A stretch of 64,000 bases of DNA from Austropuccinia psidii (taxonomy: Eukaryota > Basidiomycota > Pucciniomycetes > Pucciniales > Sphaerophragmiaceae), in the NCBI GenBank assembly GCA_023105745.1, contig JALGQZ010000006.1, forward strand, positions 34,799,686 through 34,863,685. The letters are read 5' to 3'. Positions 1-10,516 of the stretch are shown here, piece by piece (positions within the stretch are counted from its first letter, which is position 1; the number at the start of each line of letters is the position of its first letter). Under the pieces are notes generated by a model. It was not told the DNA's origin. It saw only the letters and a program-made list of their open reading frames with translations, and searched no databases. The position numbers were made by a program, and so were the translations under genes.

Positions 1-1
1 C

Positions 2-1464
2 AATCCCTCTACATCATTCATTTTTCAAATCAATTGGCATCGTATAATCTTGGATGAAGCACAGTGAGTGGCTGAGCTTAAATGATTCAAATTACCTTTT
101 ATATCCAATAACCCTTGCCCCCTCTTATAGCTATATTCGCTCTCAATACACTGCCACTCACCGTGCCATTAATAGCCTCCTTTCATCCCGTCGAATATGT
201 TTAACGGGCACAGCTATTCACAACACCATTTATGACCTTTTGGGCATAATATCATTCATCACTCAACCCCAGAGCGCCGATCAAGATAACTGGTCACCAT
301 TCATCCTGAGTAGTCTTTCAAAAGGTTGCAATGATATTTTGCATTTGGCATTGCGGCATTTAAGTTTGTGCCGCACCAAAACCACACATCTCGAATCCCT
401 CCCAACTATTACCCATCATTATGAGCTGCTCCCACTCAACCCGACCATGCAGCAAGAATATTCCACATTATATGAAGAATTCCTATCATCCAAAAGCAAA
501 GGACCAGGAGATTTTTTCAGAAATATTAATAAGCTGCGAATATGTTGTAACCATCACATCATGCTTAACACAATTGCGGAGGCGGAGTTGGAAGACCCCG
601 AGGGCAGGAGCACTCAGGATAACTCCCCAACAATCACACGAACTATTGTGGATGTGGAAACATGCATGTTGAGTAGTAAAATTGCACACCTCCTACAAAG
701 CTTAATGAAGAACAAACAAACAAGGTGTGGTCCAACCAAATCGGTGGTTTATACCCAATGGACCCAATTTCTAGATTTGTGCGTTAATTCTAATATGCAT
801 CGATTACCAATTGACTCCATCTGACTTTTTTATATTTTAGAATCGGTATTGCTCTTGCCCATTGCTCTATCCTTTCAGCACGAATTGATGGAGCAATTAC
901 ACCATGAGCGCAGGACAAGGCGCTTGAGAATTTCTTCAATAATCCTGAATGTGAAGTACTCATTGCATCCATTGCCGCGGCTGGAACTGGCCTCAATATA
1001 ACTTGTGCTAATATAGTCTATTTAATGGTGAGGGGCCCCCCAAAATTCTCCCCTGATTTTTGGACCCTGACATCCACATTTCCAGGAGCCCAATTGGAAC
1101 CCAGCCATTGAGGCTCAGGCTGTTGATCGTCTACATCGTATTGGCCAACAACGACCTGTACAGGTCATCCACTATATCACTCCTCATTCAGTTGAGGTCA
1201 ACATGAGGAAGGTACCTTTCAAGCTCATCTTTCACTTGATTGTATTACTATTCTGAAATCCTTCCTTATGGGAATGCCATATTCCAATCACCAATAGGTC
1301 CAAGAAAAGAAAAAATCATTAACTGCGTGAGCCTTACTGATATTATATAATTTGTGATTGACAAAGTTGATAACTCCTGTTGACTCTGGCACAGGTCCAC
1401 AATTATGAACACCATGAGCTGGATCGAACTTCTTCAATACTTCCTCAATGAAAATGAGCAATAG
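2..1464 (+). CDS. SNF2-family ATPase/helicase, 3' part of gene (5' end outside window), one in-frame TGA
   Basis: Spliced translation gives the C-terminal half of a Rad5/Rad16/HLTF-like SNF2 protein, an ATP-driven DNA translocase of the nucleus. Proposed exons are 2-63, 131-778, 841-1027, 1086-1211, 1298-1326 and 1395-1464. All five introns are GT-AG, 58-86 nt long, and keep the frame. Motif II appears as RIILDEAH-YIRS, created exactly across the first splice junction. Motif III is SRRICLTGTAIHN; then come LRICCNH, KSVVYTQWTQFLDL (motif IV/V region), RIDGAIT, GTGLNITCAN, and motif VI as EAQAVDRLHRIGQQRPV. No RING finger is visible between the two helicase lobes. A TGA at 905-907 interrupts the frame just after RIDGAITP, so the copy is either a young pseudogene or carries a sequence error. 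The last exon closes with TAG at 1462-1464. Its neighbour is convergent on the minus strand, and a Tnp2 transposase follows, so this may be part of a transposon rather than a host locus. Confidence 0.85.
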
Positions 1465-1637
1465 AGTATTATTGCTAAGGGAGACGGTGATACATTTCAA
1501 TTCATATTGTCTATATTCTAACATATTTAGCAAGTTGTTGCATCCTTAAGAGATAATAATCAGATTTTATTACACCTGCACAAATAATTCACAAAATTTT
1601 AATTCGTCACAGTGCTATACCGTGACAAATTACTAAG

Positions 1638-3698
1638 TTATTGCAGAGCATCACCATTCGGCCTAATAACTGGCATGTCAAGTATTTTGAGGGCACTAGT
1701 CTGCATCTTACTACAGCCTTTGAGCCAATCTTGATCAAATACCTGATATGATAGGCCTTCCGGAATGTCACCATCATCTGTCAATCGTAATTCTGGCAAT
1801 CTATCAATAGTTTTTTTACCCTTTTTTTAATCCGATTACAAAACTCTATGTCTCTATCCATTTTCAATACCAAATCATTAAATAACTGGGAGCGCCAGCG
1901 TAATCCCACTTTGCGGTAAACTTGACGGCCATTTTCCCGTACCTCCTCAGTATCTGAGCATACTCGAGGGTCATTGAATTGTGATGCTAGAATGGGAAAT
2001 TTAGCCGGATCACACCATTCACGACGGGGCTCACAGGTCTGCACATAATCAAGTAGATCATCATCAGACTTGGTCCACAATGAAGAAGAGATACAGTAAC
2101 TAACTCTTTTACGAATCTTTGCGAGCTTTTGATTCTCCTTCTTTTTTACCAAATACTCCACATCCTTTTGAATAGACTTCCATTCTCTTTTCAAATAAGT
2201 GAAATATTGCTCCATTAAAGCCGCCACGACCCCATAGTTGTTATGATCCTTGTTCCAACAGTAGTGATGATACTCAGTGCTGACAAGTGCGAGACGGAAT
2301 GTACGGTAAAACACCATAGACATCAGATCGTTGAACGGATGTTGCCATGAGCTCTCCCAGTCCCAAGTGAATCGCTTTAGTCCTAGCTTGTGGAGCTCAT
2401 TTTTGCAGTAGCTTTGGAAACCCTGAGACTGAACCTGTGTTGATGGCTCATTGAAAACATCCTTGGGGACATAACCGAGATGACCAGCCACTTGAATTGC
2501 AATTTCACGCTCTTCTGTGCTGGGTGGTGCTGGTAGTGAGGAAAAATCCTTATCCCTAACTTTGAGTAGGAACAGGCAATGTGCGTGTACTGCTGATCTC
2601 ATTCCATGGACATTCTCTGGAAGTTCTGCCTTCAGCCATTTTTGTTGCTCCTTCTGGCTTGCATGTTTCGCCACATTGTGAGCTTTGCGGGCCTGGTTCC
2701 TTTGCTGTCTGACCTGCGATTGTTCAAGCATACTCTGGGCAAGGCCCAGCTGAGGATGGGTGAACTCACTATTTGATTGAGTGCCTTGCTCATGCGCTGT
2801 GAAATTGTCCCTCCTTGGTTCATCTTTTTTTTCACTTTGAGTCGGAGACATGTTCTCATCCTCATCATCCACAATTCTTTCTCTTGATGTAATGGCATGA
2901 CCCGTTCTTGGTTTGGAGGCATATGGATGATGACATCCAGTGACTTTCTCCTTATGGACCAGAGGTGAAGACGCATAAAGTTCATCCCCTGCCATGCAAA
3001 TCATCAGTTAACACATCAAAACATTAATGAAGACTGGTCATCCTCACGATCTTCAATTGGCTCCTGAGATCGGACTGACTTGCCTTTAGGTGCCATATCT
3101 AACCCATGAAACAAACATATCAAATTGTGAATAAGTTTCTACTCCAAAATTCAAATGACTTACTTTGATGAAGCGTCAATCCTGGATTTCCCTCCAACAG
3201 ACTGCTCCAAGTTACATTTTCCAAAGGTCTTTTTCGTCGCCCCCCATCCATGCGCCTTTCATCACCCACATGAACCTGAGATCCTGATGGAATATTGAGG
3301 GTTGGCTGTTTACTTTGGCCAAAGGGATCCTGGGATGGGACTGGATTCCGACCGGGATTAAGGAGGAACTCACGTGGAAATTTTGATTGGGGATTAGCGT
3401 GTGAGGAGATTTGAGGTGTGCCTTCTGGCCCCTGAGACACATGAATTTGTGTATTAGTGGGATTTGGGGGAATTGGAGTGACGGAAATATTTGGGATCGA
3501 CCAAGTGCTTGAAGTTGGAGCCTTTGGATTGCCCACATCAATGTTAAGACCTGATACATTCATTGAGGATGCGATAGGGGTTGTGAGAGGAATGTTGGGA
3601 CTCAATGGTGACTGTGTTTGAACATATTCTATGCTAGATTCACTATTTGAGTCATGAACAGAACCTGAACGGGATTTATGTGACTTGAAAGATGACAT
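1638..3698 (-). CDS. Unrecognised three-exon gene beside the Tnp2 transposase (C-terminus frameshifted)
   Basis: I do not recognise this protein. Three exons join cleanly on the minus strand: 3698-3164, 3098-3048 and 2988-1781. Both introns are GT-AG (3163-3099 and 3047-2989), and the codon split across the second gives CGG. The product is about 600 residues. The first ~180 residues are rich in Ser, Pro, Asn and Thr and look disordered. They are followed by an acidic/Gln-rich stretch and then a more globular, Trp/Tyr-rich C-terminal half with a basic patch (RIKKRVKK). The frame stops at 1781, but a shift of one base in the A-runs near 1805-1825 opens another 50 or so codons down to a TAA at 1638-1640. 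A 1-nt deletion in a homopolymer is therefore likely. The gene is divergent from the transposase (960 bp between starts) and convergent with the SNF2 gene. A role as accessory protein of the transposon is inference from position only. Confidence 0.7.
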
Positions 3699-4658
3699 AA
3701 GGGCCGAAAAAGTACACTAATATTTTTAACTAGATAAAACACCTCAGTATTATGATAAAATAGAGTGATATGAGATGAAATCTTTTCAAATTTTGAATAG
3801 AGAAATTCTATGAATAGTTGGAACTAAGTGTTGTGTGGAAGTCGGATAAGACTCTTTTGAGGAGAATCCTCCCTGCCTCCTCTTGAGCTCCTCCGCTTTT
3901 GTCGGAAACCACCCTGCACGGCCTACCAGCATATAATGTGATATTTCCTTGATATGAAAGGGGACCCATCATCCATAAGTAATCATATTTGGTAACATTT
4001 CCGCCTCCCCATTGTCACATTTTGTGAATTATCCAAACTGCCAATATATGCATTGTAATTCCACAACATTGTACATCTGTAAAGGGGTATATTCATGAAG
4101 GATTTACCCACAAAAGAGACATCACCTTTTCACGAAAGGCAAGACAATCCAAATCACATTCCAACTGATTCAAAGCCCGCCGCACTCAAACCAAATACCA
4201 AGACTTTAGCTGCACTCCAACCCCTTATGTAATAGAGTTATATAGTTATGTCTGTAATAAGGTTTAAACCATGTACGATGGCGTGCCAGCGTACATGGAT
4301 TAAATGTTAATCCCCTCAATTCAATGGTAACACTTCACTAATGGAACCCCCTCAATGGTCAAACCCGCACTATCACAATGTGTAAATAAACTAGAATATG
4401 TATGAGCATTGAGCAGCATGGCATTTTACCCAATTAAACGCCTAACCAATTCCGCCATCCAGATGAGACATGTTAAGCTTTATCCACTGCAGCTCATGCA
4501 CCATTACAAATGGGATAAAATCCTCAGCTGGCTCAAATCATCTCCCCCTTCATAAATAATCACTGAATTTTATTTCCAATTAATAACACTCCTAAACACT
4601 TTCACATAAACCATAGCTATTTATACACAAACCAACCGTACTCCCAATTCCTGCAACA
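3699..4658. promoter_or_regulatory. Divergent intergenic region between the minus-strand gene and the Tnp2 gene
   Basis: This 960-bp stretch has no open frame I can support. It must hold both promoters, because the flanking genes point away from each other. A TATA-like TATTTATAC lies at 4618-4626, 33-41 nt before the transposase ATG. No corresponding box is obvious for the other gene. No terminal inverted repeat was found here, so it is internal to the putative transposon. Confidence 0.4.
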
Positions 4659-7600
4659 ATGACAACCCGGCCCTATTCCTCAATGCGTATATGCATGTGT
4701 CAACACTGCTCAACTCAAACACACTCTTCCCCTGAGGGTGATAGGCAAGGAGTTGCCTTCACACCTTTCCAATATAAACTGCACATTAAAAAGCTCAAAT
4801 CAACCATTGCACCCAAATCTCTTCCAAACATCCCTACTTCTGCATCAGGATCTGGGTGCCCACAAATTCTATTGGATCAAATCTTCCCAGCTGATTATTC
4901 ACGTTTGACCCAAAGCACTTTCTCAACTCCAGCGGGTCTCAATTCAACTGCACAGAAACCATATAGTGGCAGTCAAACCCTTCCCCCACAAGACCTAGGA
5001 ATGATAATATCTGCCATTCTATCATTAAGGTATAATTTACCCCGCAGGGCTTCACGCATACTCAACCCCGCCCTGAACCTGCTGATCAAGTCCAGTATCT
5101 CAAGCTCAGCTGGTCCCCCCGCTCCTGCATTCCATATACCTCAAGATCTGAGTACCATATTTGAACATCTCCAATTGGAGCCAGTGATTCAAAACTCTAT
5201 ATGTTGTCCTCAATGTTTCTCTCTTAATGGCCTTACTGAATCAGTCACAACTGACCAACCCCACTGTCAATGCCATAATGACCCAAATGATCATGATCCC
5301 CCTTGCACACAATCATTAGGCAAATTCATCTATTCATCTGAACCCCACACCCAAAACACAACCAACATGAAGCAAAAATTTATACCAACAAAACATTTCA
5401 TTTATCAACCATTCAAAAATTGGCTTGCCAGATTTCTCCAGCAGGCTGGAATTATGGACATTCTGCATCAACATCAACAATCCCAAACTCCCGAAGATTC
5501 CCCAAAACGTGACGTCTGGGATGGATTGGTCTGGAGACGCTTCACTGGCACTAGAAATATCCATGACCCCCCATTCATGTCCATTCCTGGTGCATTGGCC
5601 TTCTCCATATATGTGGACTGGTTTAATGCACATGGAAAGTCAACCCGGTTGGCTAGCATTGGACCTATCATGCTTATTTGTCTTAATCTCCCCCCAAGTA
5701 AAAGATTGAAGCCCGAGAATGTCTATGTTGCAGGAATCATCCCTGGTCCGAAGGAGCCAACTGCTCTTCAATTGAATTATCTATTAATGCCACTCATCAA
5801 CAAGCTCAAAGAGCTATGGCAAGGTTACCATTTTGCACCCACCTCAACAGGTCCATCAGGATCCTTTATCCGTGTTGCCATCCTCACAGCCATTGCGGAT
5901 GTGGTTGCCATGCGCAAGCTTACTGGATTTATTTCCCATTCAGGAAACCACTTTTGTAATTTTTGCACCATTCACAAAGCTCAAATTGAAGAAATTGGTC
6001 CTCAATTTCACTACATGCGCTCATACCAAAGTCATAAATCAACCATTGCCAAATGGCTTCGGGCAACCCCACAACAAAGACAAGCAATGTTCTCTGAGTA
6101 TGGAGTGCGATATTCAATTTTGGAAGACCTTCCATATTGGGATGCAACCAGAATGGTTAATCTTGACATAATGCATAATTTAATACTTGCAATTTTGAAG
6201 GATCATGCAACTTTCAAATTGTGCATTCCAGAGGCGAAATCAAAAATTTACTTCATGTCCCGCAGGAAATCCAATGACACCAACAGTTCAGACTCAGATT
6301 CCAAGACCTCCAACAGCTCTCTTGATAAAATCACATTGAGAGAGGCCTGCTCCGTGAGAAGAGACGCAGAAAAAATAATAAATGAGCCACTCCTCACTAC
6401 TTCCACCCGAAAAAACTACTTCCCAATGCCCACCCCTAGCACAGAACATCCATCTAGTGGTTCTGCGGAGATTCCTTCATTTGATGCCAATTACATCCCC
6501 ACTTCTGAAATACCCTCTGAATTGGATATCACTGCACTGAGTGATCACCAGATCAAGGGTGAGGCTCTTGAGCATCTCCGACAAATCATATCTGAGACCA
6601 TAATTCCCTCATCTTGGACAAGAGTTCCCCGCAAAATGGGTTCCCCCTCTCATGGTAGCTTAAAAGCTGCTGAATGGGCTCTCTTATATAAGGTCTATAT
6701 TCCATTCCTAATGCTCAGTCAACAGATGTCATTAGATGCACACCAATCTGCCAACACTCAAAGAAAAATGGGTCAGTCAGAAGAACTTGCAAATGAACTA
6801 GCCAAGAATACATTCCATTTGATTAGTGCTATCAACATTGCCACAAGCTGGACTGTTTCAATAGATGATGCGACTGCATTTGCTGAACATTGGAAAAGAT
6901 TCTGCCTTTCCAATCAACACCTGTTCAAAAAACAGAAAAGTAAACTAAATCATCATTTTGCTGATCATATTCCCGAACTCTTCCAACGTTGGGGCCCAGC
7001 ACAAGCCTCAGCCACATGGGGTTATGAGCGCTTGATTGGAGTATTTGCAAAGATGCCAACAAATAGCAAGATATGTACGTCAATTAATAAGATCAATATA
7101 TTCACATTGATTAAACACCTGAACTGAATAAGACTAACTTTTTGCAACTCTGAATAGATGATATAGATAAAACCTTACTTCAACATATCTGTCGATGTTC
7201 CAACCTTTCCGTTCTCCTGAGATCCCCATCTGTGCCATGTGAAATAAAACAGCTTTTCGAATCACAGCCACCTGCCGTGTTCAATCACCATAAATATAAC
7301 AAGCCATCCCGCCATGACCAACAAAATTATGATTGCCTGGTTGAGTACTTACAGACTTTTCATGCAACAAGGGAAATGGTTGATTGGATCAGCTTAGACA
7401 ATACCGTGCAATCCACTAGTCATCCCACTTCAAGGATTGTCTCACCTTGGTATTTTCCAGTTTCAAACATTAATATGGGGAACAATATATTTTCAACTGA
7501 ATCCAAAAATGTCAGCAACAGTGTGATATGTTTTCAAAGGGGCAACTCACGACAATTTGGTATTATTGATAGCATTTTCAAAGTCTCTGAGCCATCTAGC

Positions 7601-7821
7601 ATACTGAACAATAACTTTCTGAATTAAAAACTTTGAAGATTGATGTGAATTTCCTGACAGATTGGCCGTATCTCAATATTTATAAAGCTGTTGGTTTTGA
7701 TGATGGACACTTGATTATTATATCAGAAGAAGAAATAGAAGGTAACTGTGGATTGTATGATAACAAAGCTCTGTCATGTGGACTGCTTGTAATGATAAAG
7801 CCGTTATTTCATGATATTTAG
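4659..7821 (+). CDS. Tnp2-type transposase (Transposase_21 family; CACTA/Plavaka-like)
   Basis: This is the catalytic protein of a cut-and-paste DNA transposon. The first exon (4659-7074, about 805 codons) begins with a Cys-rich N-terminus (CMCQHC near residue 12) and a second Cys/His cluster near residues 181-217. It carries the family's typical blocks: GPKEPTALQLNYLLMPLI near residue 362, SHSGNHFCNFC near 425, DLPYWDATRMVNLDIMHN near 490-507 and WGYERLIGVFAKM near 790. A GT-AG intron (7075-7157, 83 nt) restores the frame into exon 2 (7158-7627). That exon adds the usual C-terminal region, including ICFQRGNSRQFGIIDSIFKV. A further open stretch in another frame (about 7633-7821) looks like the continuation after a frameshift or a small unresolved intron. 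Apart from that break the gene is intact and could be recent. Exact catalytic residues were not assigned. The pairing with the divergent gene suggests a two- or three-gene element. Confidence 0.85.
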
Positions 7822-8111
7822 TCTACAAAAATGCAAATCTCTCAGATTCATTAGCAATTTTGCTAGTGAAATAATTGCCTCAAAATTTAGTGACAGAGAC
7901 ATGCCATTGTGACAAGCAAAGCCCATTATTTCACATTGCCACAAAGAACTTACTATTTTGACAGTGGGTACAGTGTGAATAAGCCAAGTCCAATGATCAA
8001 ATGACCCACACACTCACCTTTCACAGCATCCAAAATTTCTAACTGCGCCATCATCATGTTGGAAGCGGAATCGGCTTTTGCCTACCCACACCCGCATGTG
8101 CACCCGCACGC
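7822..8111. other. Non-coding stretch after the transposase gene
   Basis: No supported gene. It separates the transposase 3' end from the minisatellite and, in this reading, lies within the right arm of the transposon. Confidence 0.4.
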
Positions 8112-8291
8112 GCCAATGCACACGCCCACCCACCTGCACACGCCAATGCACACGCCCACCCACCCGCACATGCCAATGCACACAAAAACCCACCCGCCCA
8201 GGCCAATGCACACGCACACCCACCCGCACATGCCAATGCACACGCAAACCCACTCGCACACGCCAATGCACACGCAAACGCACCCGCCCCC
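8112..8291 (+). repeat. 30-bp minisatellite, six tandem units, GC-rich
   Basis: Six head-to-tail units of exactly 30 bp each start with GCCAATGCACAC (8112, 8142, 8172, 8202, 8232, 8262). Partial units flank them on both sides. All substitutions are point changes with no length change. Because 30 is a multiple of three, all reading frames stay open through the array; one plus-strand frame reads as a His/Thr/Pro-rich decapeptide repeat. I see no sign that it is translated, and the open frames on both strands are a by-product of the repeat. It stands out as very C-rich on one strand in AT-rich surroundings. Confidence 0.95.
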
Positions 8292-8531
8292 ACGCATGCA
8301 CACGCACACTTCATGGATGACCTGGTGAAGTCAAACCCCCCGCCTACATCAAGACTGGCTGAAGGACATCTTTGATGTGTGTGTGTGCAAACAGGCAGGT
8401 CTGGTGTAATTTTTACCAATCATCGGACGGTTTTGGGATGATCAGGTGGTGAGGAATCTGAGTTGAAGGCACAGGGTAACCAATATTATTGGATGTCACA
8501 GGATTTGGTGTAAGACCAGAGTGTGACGTGT

Positions 8532-8600
8532 GCTCGACGTTCGCTTGATTTTCGCTTGACGTGAGCTCGACTTTTATCCTGCTCGACGTTTGCTTGACGT
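8532..8600 (+). repeat. Six phased GCTYGACGT-type repeats (11-bp period), candidate subterminal transposase-binding sites
   Basis: GCTCGACGT or GCTTGACGT and near variants begin at 8532, 8543, 8554, 8565, 8581 and 8592. The spacing is 11, 11, 11, 16 and 11 bp, about one helical turn, so five of the six sites share a repeating register. Two units are degenerate at the last three positions. Clusters of short subterminal repeats bound by the transposase are characteristic of CACTA-type elements. Their place close to the right edge of the higher-GC block fits that, but binding is inferred. Confidence 0.75.
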
Positions 8601-8603
8601 GAA

Positions 8604-8623
8604 GTCAATCGCCGACGATTGAC
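8604..8623. repeat. Perfect 8-bp inverted repeat, 4-nt loop
   Basis: GTCAATCG and CGATTGAC are exact reverse complements around the loop CCGA. The palindrome sits directly after the phased repeats and about 18 bp before the sequence changes to LTR-derived DNA, so it may belong to the transposon end. Confidence 0.7.
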
Positions 8624-8641
8624 ACGAGATTCGCCCCGGTG

Positions 8642-9078
8642 TCTGTTGTCATGTAAGATTATCATAATATCTTGATTGATGCTTTTACATGACTACCAAG
8701 CCATTTATGGTTAAGAATAGACGGAGTAACAACTGTAAATATTGTTCTATTCAAAAATAATTATGAATTTATCAAATTTATCAATTTTATTGGAAATTTC
8801 ATCACAGACTTTATTTTCTGTGAATTTTTAAAGATTCAGTATTTCAAGTGGAATCATCATAAATGGACTGTAAGTAAAACATTCAATTTTACTTATAAAC
8901 ATAGAATTCTTTTTGGCTTTTATATGAATTATACAGTTAGTAATTGGTCCTAAGAATTTCAGCAAAATTAATTAAAAATTGTATTTTTAACGATTTTTCT
9001 AAGTTTTTACCTCATTTCTACCTAGAATTCCAAATAGCAGTATTTGGCTGGTTGTGATGAGGTAAATAAATGGATAAC
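8642..9078 (+). repeat. Fragment of RepA LTR (internal part)
   Basis: From TCTGTTGTCA at 8642 the sequence follows 14632-15060 and 44003-44420 almost base for base, including the TGAATTTTT..AAGATTCAGT block and the TTTTTACCTCATTTCTA block. It therefore represents the middle of the RepA LTR. Its 5' part is missing here; either the transposon block (1-8641) inserted into it or a deletion joined the two. Confidence 0.8.
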
Positions 9079-10450
9079 TGTGAGCATTTGAGATATGACC
9101 TCATATCCAAAAAGTTCACAGCAAAATTTTTGTAATAATTATACTTATGATAATTATCTCAAAAACTAGTAAAATACCATAAAAAAGTACAAAATCTGAA
9201 TTAACTCAGAATCTAATGAATAAACATGTGAAATAAATTACACCATTAGATTCCTCATGGTAGAATACACATATGTCATTTTTATGGCATATCTGAAAAG
9301 TCAATAATTACTGAAGTATAAGTAATAAGATCTTAAAAAAGGTACAAAACCTCATTTATCTCAGAAACAATGAAACAAAATGTGAAATAAATTGTACCAT
9401 TGGATTCTCCATAAACCTCTATACATAAGATAATATAAATCTAATCTCTAAAGTTAATACTTAAGGAATTAAGCTGAATGTATGCACTTTTTTGGTCAAT
9501 GCATATTACCATGGTTTTTAGCTAATATCTCTTGAAATATACAAGATAGAGAGATAAACCAAAAATAAAGTCACCATGTAATTTTTGGTGTGAAAGTGGT
9601 CCAGCCTTAAAAAAAAGTAGACATTCAGATTCTATTAGTTCATACGTGAAGAATGACATAATTGTTATTATAATATTCAATGTATAACCCCTTGAAATCA
9701 TGGTTTGAAGTTTAACATATTGAATTTCAATAGAAAAGATGAGCTACAAGAAAAATCATCAATAAAAGAGTTTTAATAATTTAATTGAATGCTCTTGGAA
9801 GCTCAATTAGTACATGCCAAGCTATCAGAATCCACTCTCAGAATAGCTGTAGCGTGTATAACTTAAAAGTTATTAATGAGCAAGCTTAAGCTTAAATTTG
9901 ATCATATATGATCACTCACTGTAATCTTATTTTAAGGTTAACAGTCATATAAATTATAAAACTGATGAATACTATTATATTATGATTAATACTGATAAGA
10001 TCATCAAATTTTAGGCTTCTGCCAAGCCTATGATGTCATCAAACCTAGAGTTATAGTGATAACTCTAAATAGTGGGGTAATAATGAGATAAGGTGGTTTG
10101 ATTATCATGTAATCAGAACTAAACCTTAAAATATTGATACTTTCTAGTAGAAAGCATCAGTACACGTCTACTAAAAGCCTTCTGGACTCTAGAAGGGAGG
10201 TATTTACTATAAACAAAGCTCTTTTTACTCTATTTTCCCCTCAGATGCTTACAAAACACTAAATAATTAAATCAAAAAAGGTAAATTCTTTATTCTTTAT
10301 ATATAAGAATTCTATATTATCAAGTACCAAAGATCATCTTTATTATAATCATCAATCTTGACATGATTACCTCAATTTTTTAACTGCTTTGTTAAATTTC
10401 TCAAAAATCTCAAATCCACATAAAATTATGGCCCCATTTCCTTGAGGTCA
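9079..10450 (-). repeat. RepA-related LTR in reverse orientation, truncated (same subfamily as 60360-62173)
   Basis: This begins TGTGAGCATTTGAGATATG and continues CATATCCAAAAAG, matching the left end of the solo LTR at 60360. The two copies share long blocks, for example GTGAAAGTGGTCCA, AATCATGGTTTGAA, CCAAGCTATCAGAAT, GATCACTCACTGTAAT-type and GTCTACTA segments. The left terminus is also the reverse complement of the right terminus of RepA, so it is a reverse-oriented relative. The last ~490 bp of the full-length copy are absent. No open frame is supported. Confidence 0.75.
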
Positions 10451-10516
10451 ATTTATTTTTGATTTGAAGTGGACTGATTCTGATGTCTTGAATATTTTGC
10501 TTTCATATTCTTCAGT

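Noticed and set aside
421..996. Short frames overlapping the SNF2 exons (421-672 plus, 689-486 minus, 996-790 minus)
   Set aside because: Shadows of the real spliced gene, which explains the region with helicase motifs in order.
8014..8419. Overlapping long frames on both strands across the minisatellite (for example 8307-8014 minus, 8056-8328 plus)
   Set aside because: They arise because the repeat unit is 30 bp, free of stops. No start context, domain or neighbouring exon supports a gene.
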